Assembly: GCA_010015675.1 (NCBI GenBank)
Contig: ML976987.1
Span: 413,873 to 477,872, forward strand
Origin: Byssothecium circinans
Taxonomy: Eukaryota; Ascomycota; Dothideomycetes; Pleosporales; Massarinaceae
DNA length: 64,000 nucleotides
Direction of reading: 5' to 3'
Position 1 is the first letter of the stretch, and every line of letters starts with the position of its first letter. Below are positions 11,275 through 22,883 of this stretch, piece after piece. The position numbers and the translations under genes were made by a program. A model generated the notes under the pieces. The model saw nothing but the letters and a program-made list of their open reading frames with translations. It was not told the DNA's origin and made no database searches.

Positions 11275-12574
11275 ATGTCTTCTATCGCCTCTAAAGTGAG
11301 TTGCTACCCCACTTCACCGCCTGCCTCACTGCGATGAGCTGAGCCAGCCATTGCGACCTCAATGCTGCGTCTCTGGTGAAGGAATTGTTAATTGTGCTGA
11401 CTTATATCAGAATCTCTTCGAGTTACTCGGTATGTCGGAGCCCGAATGACCACCGCAGCACACATCCTAATGAAACACAGGCAACGACCCCGAACTCGAC
11501 CCCGACCGCCCAGCGGACCCGCCCACAAAGGCCATTGACAAGCCCACCGCGAGGTCCGGCAAGCGCAATGCCCCCGCTGAGGCTCCGTCGCGAGCGGCTG
11601 GTGCTTCTACCCGCGCTCCCAAGGACTCGGGCAATGCGAATGACAACTGTACGTAATCACAACAATCTCCGAATGCATCACGCAAGAAAAGATACAGATG
11701 GATTATAGACCACTGGCTGATTGAGTGCAGATATCCGGGATCGTGGTGTAGGGTCCGACAAAAACCGCAGCCGAGGCTCTGGTGGTAAGCATAGCAAGCC
11801 GTATCTTCAATTTGAACTGAGCTAACTTAATTAGAACCTGGCGAGTACCGCGGTCGTGGCCGTGGACGCGGCGGTAGGGGCGGTCGTGGTGGTCGTCCTG
11901 ATGACCGCCACAGCAAGACTGGCCTTGCGTACGTTCTCTTTGTCCCATCGCCCGATTGACGCTTTCTAACCTCTCTCAGCGAGCACGAGAAGCAGGCTGC
12001 ACAGGCTTGGGGAGGTAACGACGGAAACGCTGAGCTCGCCGATGAGCAGGCTGGAGATGCCATTGCTAAGGCCGACGAGAAGGTCGCCGCTGCCGAAGAT
12101 GCTGCTCCCGAGGCCGAGCCCGAACCGGAGGACAAGAGCAAGTCTTACGATGTCTACCTCGCTGAACTCGCCGAGAAGAAGCTTCAGGTCCAGCAGAACC
12201 TTCGCAAAGCGAACGAGGGCAGCTCCAAGAAGTTCCCTGAGGGCACCGCCATCTCCCGCGAGGACGAGGAGGATTTCATCTCTGGATCCGGAGGCAAGGC
12301 TAAGCGTGTCCGTGAGCGCAAGGAGAAGGCTGTCGTTGAGCTCGATGGAGATCGCATGCTCCAAGCCCCTCCCCGTGAGGGCGGCTTCGGTCGCGGTCGC
12401 GGTGGACGTGGACGCGGCGAAGGTCGTGGCGGCCGTGGCGACCGTGGCGATCGCGGTGGTCGTGGTCGTGGAGAAGGCCGCGGTGAGGGACGTCCCCGTG
12501 GCGGCCGCGGTGGTCAGGGCGGTCCTACACCCAACCTCTCCGACTCCAGCGCCTTCCCCAGCCTGGGCTCATAG
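11275..12574 (+). CDS. Stm1-like ribosome-associated / SERBP1-HABP4 family protein
   Basis: Six exons (11275-11295, 11411-11429, 11481-11648, 11731-11784, 11835-11928, 11980-12574) encode 316 residues. The N-terminus NLFELLGNDPELDPDRP is the Stm1 N-terminal motif. A first Arg-Gly block (RGRGRGGRGGRGGRPDDRHS) precedes the HABP4/PAI-RBP1 core with its typical EHEKQAAQAWGG. A long Arg-Gly-rich C-terminus ends in LSDSSAFPSLGS. Family members bind inactive 80S ribosomes and mRNA and protect ribosomes during starvation, in the cytoplasm. The RGG blocks are likely RNA-binding and arginine-methylated (inference). The many small 5' exons, one of 19 nt, are normal for highly expressed fungal genes. Confidence 0.85.
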
Positions 12575-13477
12575 CCTCTTGACCCGCGAGTCCAAGGCTG
12601 CACATATCTTCTGACAGATTGTGCCCCTATATATGGTGGCTGTCCTATAGCTACTCTTTGAAATGGAACGGAGCAATAGCAAGCAAGTAATTAGCTTATG
12701 GAAATGGACCGGCGGAGGCGGAAAAGGACTGTCATAAGTGCAATGCAAAAGTCAAGACGATTATTGGGGGACTTCTCAGAATACGGCTTGATGGGAATGG
12801 AAGGATGGCAGAACGAGCCGGACTTTTGTCTCTTTGGCTTCCTAGCCCCTTCTTATTTTCCACTGTTTGTGAGAGAATCTTAATCATATCTCTTTCCTGT
12901 TTTGTCAATCCTGACTCCCCGCTACTGACTAGCTGTCCATTTTTCTTGCGAAGGGAAGGTAAGGCAGTGCATCTCGGGTCAATTGTGAGTACGCCATGCA
13001 AACGCGGTACTGACGGCCAGTTCGTTCTACCAGAGGCCACACTTGTTCGAAAACCTCGCTTTAGCTATTCGATGATTTAACACGACAGGCGCATATCATA
13101 AGAGTAGTTCTAATCTCACGCAGTCAAGAATTCAATGCATTCACGTAACTAGTTATAGGTTATATAGGGGAAATAAACAAATACACCTCAAAACGCCTTG
13201 CTATGCTTAGCCGCTGAAAGAAGCTTCCCATGTAGAGAAGAACAAAAAGTAAAAAGGAGGTACAGAAAGAAAGAGAGAACACCTCAAAACTCCAGCGAGG
13301 CCTGTCGATCCTCTACTCCGTACTACGTAGCCATGCGTAGAAAGTTAGGGTACGCTCGCTTCTCACGCTACCCACGCTTCCCATCTGCTGCTGTAGTACT
13401 GTAGGTGATATGTGATAAGTCAGGAAAGTCGTATATATATGTGCCGTCCAAACGCCGTAAAAGAAATATCGTCACAG
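12575..13477. other. intergenic between convergent genes
   Basis: Holds the two 3' flanks, including AT-rich stretches near 13130-13190. No gene seen. Confidence 0.45.
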
Positions 13478-15718
13478 TTAGAAACCCATATCATCGTTGT
13501 CGTTAGGAAGTAGATACGCTTTAGCAATTTGGGTCGCTGCGAGTGCTTCAGGGTTGGGATTCGCCATCGCCGTGTCGTTCACACTCTGCTGCTCTGCGTC
13601 TTGCTTCTCTTTCTGCTCTGCTTCCTGTCTCGTCCGCTCCTGTTCCTCTCGTTTCTCTAGTTCTTCCTGCCGTTGTCGGTCGCTCTCTTCCTGCTGCTGT
13701 CGCTCTTTCTCTTCTGCCTCCTCTTTCTCTTTACGCGCCGCTTGCATCTCATCCTTGCACAAGCTACATACCAGTAGACCGCAGTAAGAGCAAGAATATG
13801 CGAAGCTAAAGGGCGAAGCATCCATGTTGAAGGAAAGGCGTTGGGTCTTGCGCGCTGCTCCATCTTTGTCGAAGGGGGTGTCCTGGAACCCTAACTTCGC
13901 GGTGTCGTCGAGAGAGAAGCGTCGGTGGTCGTGCGGTTTCTCGGAACCGATGGTGTTGCCGTAAGTGTCGACTACACGCTTAGAGGCTTGGGAAGTGGAC
14001 TCTACGTCTTCCATCGACTCGACAGGTAGCGGACTCTGTGACATGATATTGAGATCGGGCACAGAACGCGCGAAATCGACAGGCTGCCATAGTCCCCGGC
14101 CACCAATGGCTCTACCACGTACACGCCCTCGAATCGTCGCACGCCCACCGGACCCCCCCGGTACGCTTCTTGCCCCTGCAGAGACCATAGTTATCGCGCT
14201 TTTCTTGCTCCTCTCCACATTTTTAGGCATCTCAATCTCGGGATGTATTGTTGCCCAGCACTTCATGCATTCCATAGCGCTATGAGATGGCGGGTTCTGG
14301 AGCGAATCGGCAAGCTTGATCGTTGGGGTGTTGAAACCATGGTCGCAGTCCCACATGCTGTCTTGGTAGTCCTCGCCCGGCTCCTCACCGAAATTCATGT
14401 CCTGGTTCTCCCAGTAGCTGCCCGATCCGCCGTCAAGATTACGCACACGTTGCGGTGTAGGGTCAGGTAGAGTTCTAGTGTCCGCAGATTTTTCTATGGG
14501 TTGGCCTTCAGCAGTCTGAGCACCAGGCTCAGCTGGCCCAGTTCCATCGGTTGTCGTGGCCAGAATACCGGTGTTGTCAGGTTCCTGCGCGTGCTGGACC
14601 TCATCCTCTTCATCATCCGGCTCGCTGTAGCTATCGTAGTCCTCGTCTTCATTGTCACAATTACCGCGACACTCCTCCTGACTCCTCATACACCCCCAGC
14701 AAAAGTGTGCGCCGCATCGACACTCCATGTGATTGCAACCAAACATCCTCTTGACTCCATTTCCACACTTGGGGCACTCCCTGTAACCCCATCTCTTTAA
14801 TAGCTGGGCGGTCTCTTTATCAATGCCGAATTCGAGAGGTTCGCATGGAGCACCCGCGTGTGCGAGACTTCGGCAGGTAACGCAGACTTCGGTTTCGCAT
14901 TTTGGGCAGGCTGCAGTGAGTGAAGTGGGAGTTCCGATACCGGAATCTACGCGCTGCTTTCCTTTGCTGTTTATTCGAGTCGTTAGAAGCCGGCTAGGGA
15001 TAAATGCAGAGCATCGCGCTACAGGGCAGTAGAAAGGCTTCGGGGTGTTCCACTCTTCGAACTTTTCCCTAAATCGATTTGCCTCTTCCTTGGATAGATG
15101 CGGTCGAACGTGGTGAATCGGGATGATGATGCAGCATCGGGGAGGCATACGAGTTTGATCGGTGCACGCATCGAGGAACATTTTTCTCAAGCAGCTCACG
15201 CAGTAGTCGTGCTCGCATCGGCAAGGCTTAATGGGTTTTTCATCTTTCTCGAACGCTGTCGTGCAGATTAGGCAGGTCTTTGGAGGCGGCGGTGGCGGCT
15301 TATTTGCTTTCCATCGAGGGAGAGGTCTGTAAATGTGGGTTAGTAAAGGTCTAGAGAGTGACGGACTCTTCACATACCTGGGCTCAAGCTCCACGAAGCC
15401 GCCCGGCAGTTCTTGAAGCGCTTCAGGAACAGATACAGGAGGAAGATCTCCAGCGTTTTGTCGTGATTGATCAATATCCATGTGGTCGTTATGAGTCGTG
15501 GGTGATGGGCTATAATCGTGTGGAGTGGAGGAAGCAGCGACGCCCGTGGAGTTGTCACTCGCTAGCGGCCCTCCTTCTCTTGTATGGGGAAGGGTCCTGT
15601 CTTGGCATTTGTCCATCTGAAGCTTCTCGTGATGAGCGGAAGTTGCGTTTGACATGGAGGCTGAGGAGGCAGCCACGTTCACGTGCGGCCGCACAGCCTT
15701 GGAAATTTTGGAACCCAT
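13478..15718 (-). CDS. RBR (RING-IBR-RING) E3 ubiquitin ligase
   Basis: The spliced product is 729 residues with an intron at 15327-15377. RING1 begins at about residue 132 (CLICTTAF, then CRCEHDYCVSCL). The IBR zinc module includes YCPVARCSAF and CPKCETEVCVTC. RING2 is RECPKCGNGVKRMFGCNHM followed by ECRCGAHFCWGC; the Cys in FGCNHM is at the position of the catalytic cysteine that forms the ubiquitin thioester. A further Cys-rich patch (CSYCGLLVCSLC) comes before a C-terminal Glu/Gln/Arg-rich coiled coil, and the middle is acidic. RBR ligases transfer ubiquitin through a RING-HECT hybrid mechanism. The substrate is unknown. The 51-nt intron is stop-free, so an unspliced message also reads through, adding 17 residues before RING1. 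Confidence 0.88.
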   Translation of the reverse strand: MGSKISKAVRPHVNVAASSASMSNATSAHHEKLQMDKCQDRTLPHTREGGPLASDNSTGVAASSTPHDYSPSPTTHNDHMDIDQSRQNAGDLPPVSVPEALQELPGGFVELEPRYVKSPSLSRPLLTHIYRPLPRWKANKPPPPPPKTCLICTTAFEKDEKPIKPCRCEHDYCVSCLRKMFLDACTDQTRMPPRCCIIIPIHHVRPHLSKEEANRFREKFEEWNTPKPFYCPVARCSAFIPSRLLTTRINSKGKQRVDSGIGTPTSLTAACPKCETEVCVTCRSLAHAGAPCEPLEFGIDKETAQLLKRWGYRECPKCGNGVKRMFGCNHMECRCGAHFCWGCMRSQEECRGNCDNEDEDYDSYSEPDDEEDEVQHAQEPDNTGILATTTDGTGPAEPGAQTAEGQPIEKSADTRTLPDPTPQRVRNLDGGSGSYWENQDMNFGEEPGEDYQDSMWDCDHGFNTPTIKLADSLQNPPSHSAMECMKCWATIHPEIEMPKNVERSKKSAITMVSAGARSVPGGSGGRATIRGRVRGRAIGGRGLWQPVDFARSVPDLNIMSQSPLPVESMEDVESTSQASKRVVDTYGNTIGSEKPHDHRRFSLDDTAKLGFQDTPFDKDGAARKTQRLSFNMDASPFSFAYSCSYCGLLVCSLCKDEMQAARKEKEEAEEKERQQQEESDRQRQEELEKREEQERTRQEAEQKEKQDAEQQSVNDTAMANPNPEALAATQIAKAYLLPNDNDDMGF

Positions 15719-15777
15719 TGTGAAGAGATAAAAAGTAATAGAACTGGTATATGGATACTCCAGCTACGGTGAGGTAC

Positions 15778-15786
15778 ATTTATAGA
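15778..15786 (-). promoter_or_regulatory. TATA-like element upstream of the RBR gene
   Basis: CTATAAATG on the minus strand, about 60 bases upstream of the ATG at 15718. Position and sequence fit a TATA box; no further support. Confidence 0.35.
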
Positions 15787-17290
15787 AGGGAGTGGAGTGG
15801 CTGGTGTGTGCTGCGTTGAGTCAACGGTAAGTGGTTGAGTCAGGATGGGCGTCCTGTCTGGGACGAGCGTGAGTGTTGCCTGCAGGCAGCCTTGCGGCAC
15901 TGTCTACTATTGGTGCTCGTCATACGATGGACGGATACCCCACATTTCTGCTTGGATCGTGACTATAGAAGGGCTGCGGTCTGATAAGTCTGTGCAATGC
16001 GCCGGTGAATTGCTCGTATTCTGGTTGGTCCATCAATGGATGGGGGCTGTGCGGTCGCCATAGTAAGGTCTATGTTTCTGGATAAGGTCAAGTACGAGGC
16101 CTGATATTGTGTTCATAGGATAGCGCATCATCCTGCGCCGCCCTTCTGGGCGCGGTACTTATTCGTATCAATGAGAGTTCATGATGGAGTCATCGTCGGA
16201 TCTCACATCGATGATTGTTCCATCCAGAGATAGCACATGCATTTCCTAATCAAGTATAGTGGTTCGCTAAGATGTGCGCCATCTGGCAATCCCTGAACGT
16301 TGTGGAGCACAGCATACTAAGGAGAGAAGGAAACTCTACAAGGGACTCGAGACTAAGCACGAATATGTCCTCTAGCATGCAAAGCATGAAGAGCTGGCAC
16401 AACTCGACGAATGAGTGGGCGGGATCGCATTACTGTACTAGACACCTCATACGGAGTACATTATCTCGGCCAATAAACCAATAGGCAAGCACCGGATACA
16501 CTCAAGGTGATTAGTATCCAAGGTCTATACTACTCTTTCATATTTTAAAAGAAGCAATCCGCCATGCATTAAGTAGTCCGGATGCCTTGACCTCGGGACC
16601 ACCACTCACGCTATGCCGCCAGCCAAAATGGTCTAGCGAGGAAGATGGCAGCTCACATGTGCACCTGGCAACAACCAGTATCGTCTTCATAATCACAACC
16701 TTCAGTCTTCCATCATCGCGCTTCTATGACAATTATGAACCTCGATTATACGGTTTCATCATCCAATCATTCGAAAAATAGTCCTCTCGGTGCCAGGTAA
16801 TGGTCCTACGCAAACCTGCCTTCAGATGACGTCTGGAATGTGTCCTGCGGCCTTGCTTTACAATATTTTCTATGCGTTTCGCTTCATAACTAAAAAGTTT
16901 TAAATTCATAAAGTACAGTTGTTCTTCTTCACGTTTTTGCGATAGGCGTGGTTGTGGTTGTGTTTGCGGTCGGTCCGACTCATCGATCACCCGCGAAACC
17001 CATGCTCACGATCCCCCACTCGCTCCCATCAACCAGATTCTAGGGCAGACTCTTCCACGTTCCACCATACTTCCAACATTTCCCCTTTTACCTAGCGCGC
17101 AACCACAAAGACGCAATACGGAATTTAAGTGGCCTCGCACAACCGGCAAGCTGACATGGCTTGCATGTCTTGCACGCGAGGCGATCACTTGGTCGAGACC
17201 GATGACGTAGACAGCGTCACTAACCACATTTCTCGTTGAACTTGCAGGTGCGAGATGAGATCACTGCGATGTGATGCGGGATGGTGCAGA
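15787..17290. other. intergenic
   Basis: About 1.5 kb between divergent genes. I see no open frame with domain-like sequence, no tRNA and no clear repeat. Confidence 0.45.
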
Positions 17291-17297
17291 TATAAAT
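17291..17297 (+). promoter_or_regulatory. TATA-like element
   Basis: TATAAAT about 130 bases before the ATG at 17427; a plausible TATA box for that gene. Confidence 0.35.
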
Positions 17298-17426
17298 GCC
17301 GTGCCGATATGGGCGTCGACCTGTTCGACAGCCTAGTTATCGAACTTACTCATACATGCTTCTTATCATACCATCATCATCTTCCCATTTACTGAATCTG
17401 CGAGGCATTTCCACAAGCCATTCATC

Positions 17427-17984
17427 ATGACGGACCAAAACCAAAACAAACCGAAGACTTACAGGCAGCAGGCTGGTGAGATGTACAACCGACAATACGA
17501 AAACTGGATGCCATGGATCGAGGATCAATATCTAAAGTGGTTCACCAAAGACAACAAGGCTTCTTATGCCACGAAGCGTACGTCTCCCCCACCCGACCTC
17601 GTCATGTTCCCGTTTCTCCCTCCTTTCTCTTTCAGTAACATCCAGGCTAATACCCTCATAGAGGAGCTGGACAAGACGAAAGTCACCGGCGTTGATCAAG
17701 TCGACAACCTCCAAGATGGCGTCAATAATCTTGTCGGCGGCCAAGTCGGCAAAGGCGGCCTCGCACAGCCCATTGGTGACGCCTTTTCGAAAGAGGGCAT
17801 CAACAGGGCCGAGCGTGGAGGTAAAGATGACCAGGGACGGTCGATCGAAAGTCAAGGACCGCTTGGTGGATACGGTCAGAGTGCTGTGGACAGTGTGAAG
17901 GGAGCTGGCAGCGGCGTTGCTGGTGGCTTCAAGAGTGCAGGTGGAGCTGTTGGGGGAATGTTTGGAGGTGGCGATAAGAAATAA
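17427..17984 (+). CDS. small conserved-looking protein, function unknown
   Basis: Two exons (17427-17577, 17662-17984) encode 157 residues. The first half is hydrophilic with many aromatics (QQAGEMYNRQYENWMPWIED, then QYLKWFTKDNKASY). A middle section has helical VTGVDQVDNLQDGVNNLVGG repeats. The C-terminus is Gly/Ala/Lys-rich and ends FGGGDKK. There is no signal peptide or membrane segment. This composition is seen in many fungal hypothetical proteins, but I know no function. The 84-nt intron is stop-free and in phase; GTACGT donor, GCTAATAC branch-like site and TAG acceptor support its removal, since the translated intron is Pro/Phe-rich and unlike its flanks. Confidence 0.7.
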   Translation: MTDQNQNKPKTYRQQAGEMYNRQYENWMPWIEDQYLKWFTKDNKASYATKRTSPPPDLVMFPFLPPFSFSNIQANTLIEELDKTKVTGVDQVDNLQDGVNNLVGGQVGKGGLAQPIGDAFSKEGINRAERGGKDDQGRSIESQGPLGGYGQSAVDSVKGAGSGVAGGFKSAGGAVGGMFGGGDKK

Positions 17985-18671
17985 AGTAACGACGAGAGCA
18001 CTGGACGGCAGGGGGGAAGGTTGTAATGGATTGATATATGTGGGGACTTGTGATAAACTTTTATGATACCATGGGATACGGAACACGCTTGGATTAGATT
18101 GGATGTGCGCAGCACAACTTGGGACCGTGGCATGAGGGCTGGAATGGCGTCTGGTTAAATGGATTTTTTTGGAAGTCTGAAAATAGCAGGCAACCTGCCT
18201 GATGCCGATTTAAGAACCAACTATCAACACCAATCTCGACATGAAGCATTTCTCCACAATGCCTTTGCGAACAAAGCAGTATCTCCTCCAGATGCCTCAC
18301 ATTTTGTCCTGGATATTATCGTGCTTTTCAGGCTGGTCTCGCGATACATGTAGTGAAGCTTCACTGCCGACCTCGGGAACTGCCCATTCCCATCATCTCA
18401 TCTCTGATTGGTTGTGACGGCTTGACTCGGATGCGCACCCCTCCAGTGACAATTCCCGCGCTTCCTCCGATACACTGGGCATGGGATCTCCACCCACCAC
18501 CCCACCGTGGCATGTCAGTACGGATGAGAGGATCCTGGAAGAGGCGCTGTGCATCTTCTACGCCGCCGCAACACTCCCTCCATGTCCACTAACCTGTCTC
18601 CCATTCACTTCTAGATTCAAACCCCGCAAGGTCGCAATCCATTGCACTCACCATCTGTGCACCCGTTCAAT
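17985..18671. other. intergenic
   Basis: 3' flank of the small gene and upstream region of the dioxygenase gene. Nothing else recognised. Confidence 0.45.
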
Positions 18672-19734
18672 ATGGCATCAAATGCTACCGTATCGAGCAG
18701 CAAGGACAGCAAATTTGACCCGAACTTCACCAACGCAGTGATCAATGCCACGGGCCCGAAGGCGACACCTCGGGTGCGCCAGCTCACTTCGAGCTTGATC
18801 CGCCATCTGCACGACTTTGCGCGCGAGAATGAACTCACAGTGGATGAATGGATGTCTGGGGTCGAGCTGGTACGATCACACACCTATCACTCCAAGACTC
18901 CCTCTGATCATAGCACAGATGAACGAAGCCGGCCGCATGTCCAACGACCGCCGCAACGAAGGTCAGCTCGTGTGCGATGTCTTAGGCCTCGAATCTCTCG
19001 TCGACGAGATAACCTACAAGCTCGCTCTCTCCGCAGAATCCGAACCTACCGCGACCGCCATCCTCGGGCCCTTCTGGCGCGCCAATGCCCCGAAACGATC
19101 CATGGGTGACACCATTGTATCTGGGTTTGAGGGTAAAGGTGATCGCACATACATGCACGGTACCGTGACGGACTTCAAGACAGGGAAACCAGTTGAAGGC
19201 GCTGTATTGGATGTTTGGCACACGGCGCCGAATGGGCTGTATGAGCAGCAGGATCCCGAGCAGGAGGACATGAATCTGAGGGGCAGATTTACAACGGGGA
19301 AGGATGGAAAGTACAGTTTCTATTGCTTGCGGCCAGTGCCGTATCCAATCCCCTACGATGGTCCCGCAGGGAAGATTTTGAAGGCGTTGGACAGGCATCC
19401 TATGAGGCCGGCGCATATTCACTTCATTGTAAGTTGTCCAACCGGCGTCCTGCCTGGCCTTAAAGCCGCACAACGTCGACTAACAAGAGCCCTGATATAG
19501 CTCACTGCACCTGGTTACAAGCCGATTGTTACGCAGATCTTTGACCGGAACAGCAAATACTTGGAAGATGACGCCGTCTTCGCGGTCAAAGACTCGTTGG
19601 TCGTGGACTTTAAGCCTCTTCAGGGCGACGAAAAGGCCGACTTTGAGCTACCGTACGACTTCCGGATGGCGACATATGAGGACGCAAAGGAGTTTTCGGT
19701 AAAGGGGACAACGGAGGAGAGTGCTATATTGTAG
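18672..19734 (+). CDS. intradiol ring-cleavage dioxygenase (catechol/hydroxyquinol 1,2-dioxygenase type)
   Basis: Three exons (18672-18869, 18919-19428, 19501-19734) encode 313 residues, the usual size. An N-terminal helical dimerisation domain (about residues 30-110) includes [14 protein letters not shown] at its end. The beta-sandwich catalytic domain has all four expected Fe(III) ligands: Tyr in APNGLYEQQ, Tyr in the [18 protein letters not shown] segment, and two His in RPAHIHFI. Such enzymes cleave catechol-type rings between the two hydroxyls to cis,cis-muconate or maleylacetate. The long insert and C-terminal [20 protein letters not shown] lean toward the hydroxyquinol branch, but substrate cannot be fixed by eye. 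No signal peptide, so probably cytosolic. It lies upstream of, and on the same strand as, a decarboxylase-like gene. Confidence 0.88.
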
Positions 19735-20387
19735 ACAAATCCAGTCGGAAAAGAATTGCATTGAACACGCTGACTCCTCTCTGTAAACTCCTGATGTGTA
19801 CCAGACCACATGATGTAACATTTAACGCTTGAAATATGGGTCCTCGCATTTTCGGTAACTGCAGGCATTCCAAACTTCGCATTGTTCTGTTTACATTTCA
19901 ACTAAGCCGGTTCACCCCGCATCTCAAAATCCTACCTAAGCCCCTCACTCCGCTTACAACCGGCCCTTGTCATCCAGCCGCGGCTTCCCTGCTTGTACAC
20001 TTGACATACGCCCTATCGATTTCCTTCTCTTGTATTGCCCTCCTTCATCAACCACCCGGGCGTACTGCGTTTCACCTACGACGGAGGTAGGGTAATCCAC
20101 AGTACTTCAGCGCGCTTTGTTCGACATTGAAACATACTGCAACTTTCACACAGAGCGTGGCGTACTCTCTCCAGATTCAGCGTATGCGGCGAAGCGACCT
20201 ACTACGTTGGTACGGAATTGTCAACAATACGAGGTCTGCTTCGATTGCCCACTCAGCTTGATCGGATCTCAGGTTCACATACAAGCAGACAGCTTGTCAG
20301 GCCACATAAATAGAGGACCTTCAGATAGTTGACACCACTTCTTGACTAGCGATTTCTCGCACGGGCACCTTTACCATCCTATCCGCC
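19735..20387. other. intergenic with TATA-like site
   Basis: Upstream region of the decarboxylase-like gene. CATAAATAG at 20305-20313, about 75 bases before the ATG, could be its TATA box. No gene seen. Confidence 0.4.
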
Positions 20388-22496
20388 ATGGCCGAAATCA
20401 CCCTGGGGCGATATGTGTGGGAGAGGTGAGCAACGCATTGGGAGGAAGTTTATGGATCAGCAGCTGACGGTCTGACAGGATACACCAAGTGGGTGTTGAC
20501 ACGATCTTCGTATGTTCTCTCCGACTCGCTTGCATAGGTTCGAGATGGCTGATCAATTATCAAGGGTTGCCCGGGAGACTTCAATCTTCAATTTCTGGAT
20601 GCCATATTCCAAGTCGAAGGATTGAAATGGGGTATGTGATCTATCAATCTTTTCGTTTATGTGGTTTTAATCTAATGCAGTCGGTAACCAAAACGAGCTC
20701 AATGCCGCCTATGCCGCTGATGGGTACGGCCGCATCAAAGGCGTCCCAGGATGCGGTCAGTCGATACTGTGATGTTCCTTGCCCGGGATATGTGACTAAC
20801 CCATATCAGTGGTCACAACTCACGGTGTCGGCGAACTCAGTGCTTTGAACGGTATCGCTGGCTCCAAGTCTGAGCTCGTCAAGACTATCCATGTAGTCGG
20901 CCAAACGACCCGTGCCATGCAGAAAAACCACATGATGATCCACCACTCTATCGGCAATACTCCAGACCATCAGGTCTACAATCGAGCATCTAAGGAGCTC
21001 CGCTTTGCAGCTGCTGAACTATGGGATGTCGAGACAGCGCCTCACGAGATTGACCGTGTGATTAGAGAGTGCTTCATCAACTCTGGACCAGTTTACATCT
21101 TCCTACCATTGGACTTGAGTGCTGAGAAAGTACCAAAGAGCTTGCTCGATACACCGATCGATATAGCGCCCACAATCGACGAGGCTGCGCAGGACACAGC
21201 AGTGAAAGCTATCACTTCGGCTATTTCCTCTGCTGAACATCCTATCGTCCTCGTGGACGCCCTTGTCAAGCGTTTCGGTGCTTCCTCTGAGGCTCGTGAA
21301 TTGGCGGGTAAGCTCAGAGTGCCCGTGTTCTCAGCTAACATGGGCAAAGGCGTTGTGGATGAGACGGATGAGAACTATGTCGGCGTCTGGAATGGAGAAA
21401 TTTGTGCTCCGGGTGTGAAAGAGGAGGCTAGGAAGAGTGATCTGGTCATTACTTTGGGGTATTTGCCTGCTGATACTAATTCTGCCGGGTTTTCGAGACG
21501 ACTAAGCGAAGAAGGAAGTGTGCACATCAACCCTTTTGAAGTTGTGGCAAGTCGTCCCCTTTCACCAAAGATGTGTGGAAATGTACTAACATTGATCAGG
21601 TCCAAGGCAAATCCTACCCCAATACACCCATCAAATTTCTCCTCTCCGCGCTCATCGCCGCTTTACCATCCTCGCCCCAACACTCCATCAGCAAACCCAA
21701 CCTCCCACCTCCCCGCGTTCCCAAAGACAAAGACGCCACCGACATAACGCAATCCTCCCTCTGGCCCTCGATCCAGTCTTACCTCCAACCGAATGACATC
21801 GTCATCAGCGAAACTGGCACGTCCACCTTCGGTCTCTGTGATATTCAATTCCCGCCCCACACACGCTACGAGGCCCAGATTTATTACGGCAGTATCGGAT
21901 GGGCTACAGCTGCCACGCTAGGTGCTGCAGTTGCACGCAAAGAACTTGGTCAACCTGGAAGAACGCTACTTTTCACGGGAGATGGTAGTATGGCGATGAC
22001 GATCCAAGAGATCGGCACGATGATCAAGGCTGGTCTGAAGATTGTTCTTTTCGTGATCAACAACGAAGGGTATACTGTTGAGAGATTGATCTGGGGTGCG
22101 AGAGAAGGTACAGTTCATGTCACAACCCACCTCGTGCAAATCCAAAAACTAACAATCCCTTCAGCATACAATGACATCGTCTCCACAGACTACTCACACC
22201 TCCTACCGCTCTTCAAACACCCGTCACCATCTACATCCTACCACTTCGCCAAAACGAAAACTGAGCTCGATGCCGTCTTAGCGAAACCTGAAATCCGCGA
22301 CCCGATGCACTTGCAGCTCGTTGAGATTGTGGTACCGAAATTGGATACGAGCTGGAGGCTGGCGAGCACGTTGGCCTGGAGAGGCAAGGAGGCGCAAGAG
22401 TATTTGACGAGGGAGGGGTTCACTGATACTTATGGTGGATGGGGGCTGGATGGTGAGGATAGTGCGAGCTCAGGAGGTGGGGTGAGCTGGAAGTAG
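20388..22496 (+). CDS. pyruvate decarboxylase-like thiamine diphosphate enzyme
   Basis: Seven exons (20388-20425, 20479-20509, 20565-20631, 20681-20755, 20810-21546, 21600-22107, 22165-22496) encode 595 residues, close to fungal Pdc. Family residues are present: the Asp in CPGDFNLQFLD, the cofactor-activating Glu in QNELNAAYAADGYGR, the active-site His pair in MIHHSIGN, and the diphosphate motif GDGSMAMTIQEIGTMI ending in NNEGYTVERLIWG with its catalytic Glu. Pdc converts pyruvate to acetaldehyde and CO2 in the cytosol; relatives act on indolepyruvate, phenylpyruvate or other 2-keto acids. Val in the usual GVPGD is Cys here. The fifth intron (21547-21599) has a GC donor (GCAAGT) and a TACTAAC branch site. 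Position beside a ring-cleavage dioxygenase makes a keto-acid role other than fermentation possible. Confidence 0.9.
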
Positions 22497-22883
22497 ACTG
22501 CGAGTGATGCTGGACTCAAGCCAAGCCCTCCCTACAAGGCCCTAGTATCTTTCCAATAGTTCTCTTTACCTGGTAGGATTATTCAAATTAGCCATTTCAG
22601 AGAATTTGAAGCCTTGAGGCTCGTAGAGATCAGCAAACTTTGCACCACATCAACGCCACCTTTTCTTCGGTTCGTTCAGTTCTTGTTCATTTTCCCGCCT
22701 TAGCATCACAAATAACAGCAACGGGCCTGTGAGTTAGTGGAAACGATGCACGACGTTTGGCTCTTGGCCGGTTGTTTTATCATAATCCTTAAGCCGTCAA
22801 GAAGAATGAATTCTGATATTTGACCAGGCTGTACGCAGTATCTACCGACTCTTCTAGCAACAATTAATGCGCCATCCTCCACA
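22497..22883. other. convergent 3' flanks
   Basis: Short gap between the convergent decarboxylase and transporter genes. No gene or clear terminator structure seen. Confidence 0.4.

Noticed and set aside
12356..12560. GC-rich Arg-Gly block as a DNA tandem repeat
   Set aside because: It is the coding sequence of the RGG tail of the Stm1-like protein; codons vary and no fixed unit length is kept.
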